Assembly (NCBI GenBank): GCA_015228895.1
Contig: JADGCR010000084.1
Span: 1-8,896 of the forward strand
Length of the DNA: 8,896 nucleotides
Direction: 5' to 3'
Source: Magnetococcales bacterium
GTDB taxonomy: Bacteria; Pseudomonadota; Magnetococcia; Magnetococcales; Magnetaquicoccaceae
In this document: positions 8,431 through 8,896 of the stretch, piece after piece
How the letters are laid out: each line of letters starts with the position of its first letter
Position numbering within the stretch: the stretch's first letter is position 1
The notes under the pieces: generated by a model
Told to the model about the DNA's origin: nothing
Database searches by the model: none
What the model saw: only the letters and a program-made list of their open reading frames with translations
Made by a program: the position numbers and the translations under genes

Positions 8431-8580
8431 TTAAAGAATAATTATTGTGGAATATTTTGATTTGTTCAGTTCCATCAGGCAGGATTTCTGAATTTCAAAT
8501 GTAGTGCCATAAAATTTAGAATAGACTTGGCATGCCTCTAAATTGATCCTATCCTGCCAGCATGTATATTCGGCGAACAC
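8431..8580 (-). CDS. Possible small hypothetical protein, 49 residues
   Basis: I read a minus-strand frame from a GTG at 8580 to TAA at 8431-8433 that stays open through AT-rich DNA; the frame is open back to a TGA at 8608-8610. The product begins VFAEYTCWQDRINLEACQVY (first residue Met if the GTG is used) and ends KSKYSTIIIL, with a protein-like composition. There is no good ribosome binding site and I recognise no family. It may be the C-terminal remnant of a larger acquired gene, or chance. Confidence 0.2.
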   Translation of the reverse strand: MFAEYTCWQDRINLEACQVYSKFYGTTFEIQKSCLMELNKSKYSTIIIL

Positions 8581-8588
8581 ATACTCGC

Positions 8589-8608
8589 AACTCTGAGTAA
8601 CTCTGAGT
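8589..8608. repeat. Tandem 10-bp direct repeat
   Basis: AACTCTGAGT occurs twice back to back at 8589-8598 and 8599-8608. It adjoins the candidate IS256-type element end that starts near 8605. It may be a slippage product or a trace of element insertion. Confidence 0.5.
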
Positions 8609-8634
8609 CAAGTCCAATAAATGCTGTAAATTCC
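8605..8634 (+). repeat. Candidate terminal repeat of the degraded IS256-family element
   Basis: This is where the 3'-side end of the minus-strand transposase element should lie, about 20-50 bp past its stop. It contains AAGTCCAATAAATGCTGTAA, which resembles the AAGTCC...TGTAAA arrangement I recall from IS256 ends. The match is from memory and the partner end is missing, so this is tentative. Confidence 0.3.
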
Positions 8635-8654
8635 CTTCAGTCCGGTTTGGTCGT

Positions 8655-8841
8655 TCAACCGATGAGGGCAACAACGTTGTTGCCCTCGCCGGTGGTGGTG
8701 CGTGCAGCGGTCCACTCCGCGAATTCGTCCATGTTCAGGTACCGCCTTTCCTGCCAGACTTCGTTTTGTTCGGCCAGCAAAGCACCTATCAGGCGCAGGG
8801 CTGAATCGTCGTTCGGGAAAATGCGAATGACTCGCTCGCGG
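8655..8841 (-). pseudogene. IS256-family transposase, C-terminal remnant
   Basis: The minus strand between 8841 and a TGA at 8655-8657 encodes a C-terminal piece of about 61 residues, beginning ERVIRIFPNDDSALRLIGAL and continuing LLAEQNEVWQERRYLNMDEF. The pattern ERVxRIFPN, a Leu-rich helix, ExWxxRRYLNM and then EFAEW is the familiar end of IS256 (transposase mutator family) proteins of about 400 residues. The catalytic DDE domain is missing. In frame, a stop at 8844-8846 appears as soon as the sequence turns into the neighbouring element end, so the gene is cut there. This is a non-functional fragment. Confidence 0.8.
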
Positions 8842-8896
8842 TGTCAGGCGACATGAGAAACTGACCCCCTGGCGACATGAAGAATTGACCCCCTCC
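8842..8896. mobile_element. End of an insertion sequence, probably IS21-like (continues beyond window)
   Basis: Starting with TGTCAGGCGACATGAG, the sequence contains two tandem 24-bp units (8847-8870 and 8871-8894) identical at 21 of 24 positions; each begins GGCGACATGA and ends TTGACCCCCT or CTGACCCCCT. A 5'-TG tip followed by several direct repeats of this GCGACAT...TGACCC type is what I know from IS21-family ends. It begins exactly where the IS256 transposase reading is lost, so the element inserted into that gene. No transposase of this element (istA/istB) is inside the window, so the family is inference. Confidence 0.6.

Larger units (their letters stand above)
8240..8654. other. AT-rich intergenic island between pssA and the transposase stub
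   Basis: Composition drops sharply after about 8370: by hand count 65 of 200 bases in 8381-8580 are G or C, against clearly GC-rich neighbouring genes. The stretch holds a solitary insertion-sequence end (8325-8353), a small hairpin (CCTCCT at 8351-8356 with AGGAGG at 8363-8368, no U-run), a possible short ORF on the minus strand, an 8-bp inverted repeat (GGCAGGAT at 8478-8485, ATCCTGCC at 8551-8558) and a tandem 10-bp repeat at 8589-8608. No RNA gene was recognised. It looks like acquired or decayed mobile DNA. Confidence 0.6.

Noticed and set aside
8240..8654. CRISPR array, tRNA or small-RNA gene in the AT-rich region
   Set aside because: There are no regularly spaced repeats and no cloverleaf pattern; the repeats present are a single tandem 10-mer and element ends.
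8647..8856. 69-residue plus-strand open frame at the right end
   Set aside because: It is antisense to the IS256 transposase remnant, whose protein pattern is recognisable on the minus strand.

Overview
The window looks like chromosomal DNA of a Gram-negative proteobacterium with GC-rich coding sequence. The enzymes are proteobacterial in style, and the ilvB-ilvN-ilvC-psd-pssA order is one I know from several proteobacterial lineages. I cannot fix the genus from the sequence; a magnetococcal or alphaproteobacterial relative is only a guess.

Layout. At the left edge (1-258, minus strand) is the N-terminus of a membrane protein, probably a signal-transduction sensor, which runs out of the window. 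Next (336-1817, minus) is a dynamin-like GTPase with two membrane segments. Divergent from it (1966-3261, plus) is citrate synthase. A 111-bp gap with a good sigma70-type promoter and a long dyad leads into a plus-strand gene run: acetolactate synthase large subunit (ilvB), its ACT-domain regulatory subunit (ilvN), ketol-acid reductoisomerase (ilvC), phosphatidylserine decarboxylase (psd) and CDP-diacylglycerol-serine O-phosphatidyltransferase (pssA). The first three carry out the first two steps of branched-chain amino acid synthesis. PssA and Psd carry out consecutive steps from CDP-diacylglycerol and serine to phosphatidylethanolamine. Close spacing and shared direction suggest one transcription unit.

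The last 650 bp (8240-8896) are different: an AT-rich island (about one third GC by hand count over 8381-8580), a solitary copy of an insertion-sequence end, a possible small minus-strand ORF, and the C-terminal stub of an IS256-family transposase. The stub is cut at about 8841 by the end of another element, probably IS21-like, which continues beyond the window. In several relatives leuA follows pssA; here that position holds mobile-element debris.

Most of the window is ordinary housekeeping metabolism, and I do not see a convincing new multi-gene system. The items most worth checking are the dyad over the ilv promoter, the nested insertion-sequence scar with two near-identical element ends, and the membrane-anchored dynamin-like GTPase of unknown role.
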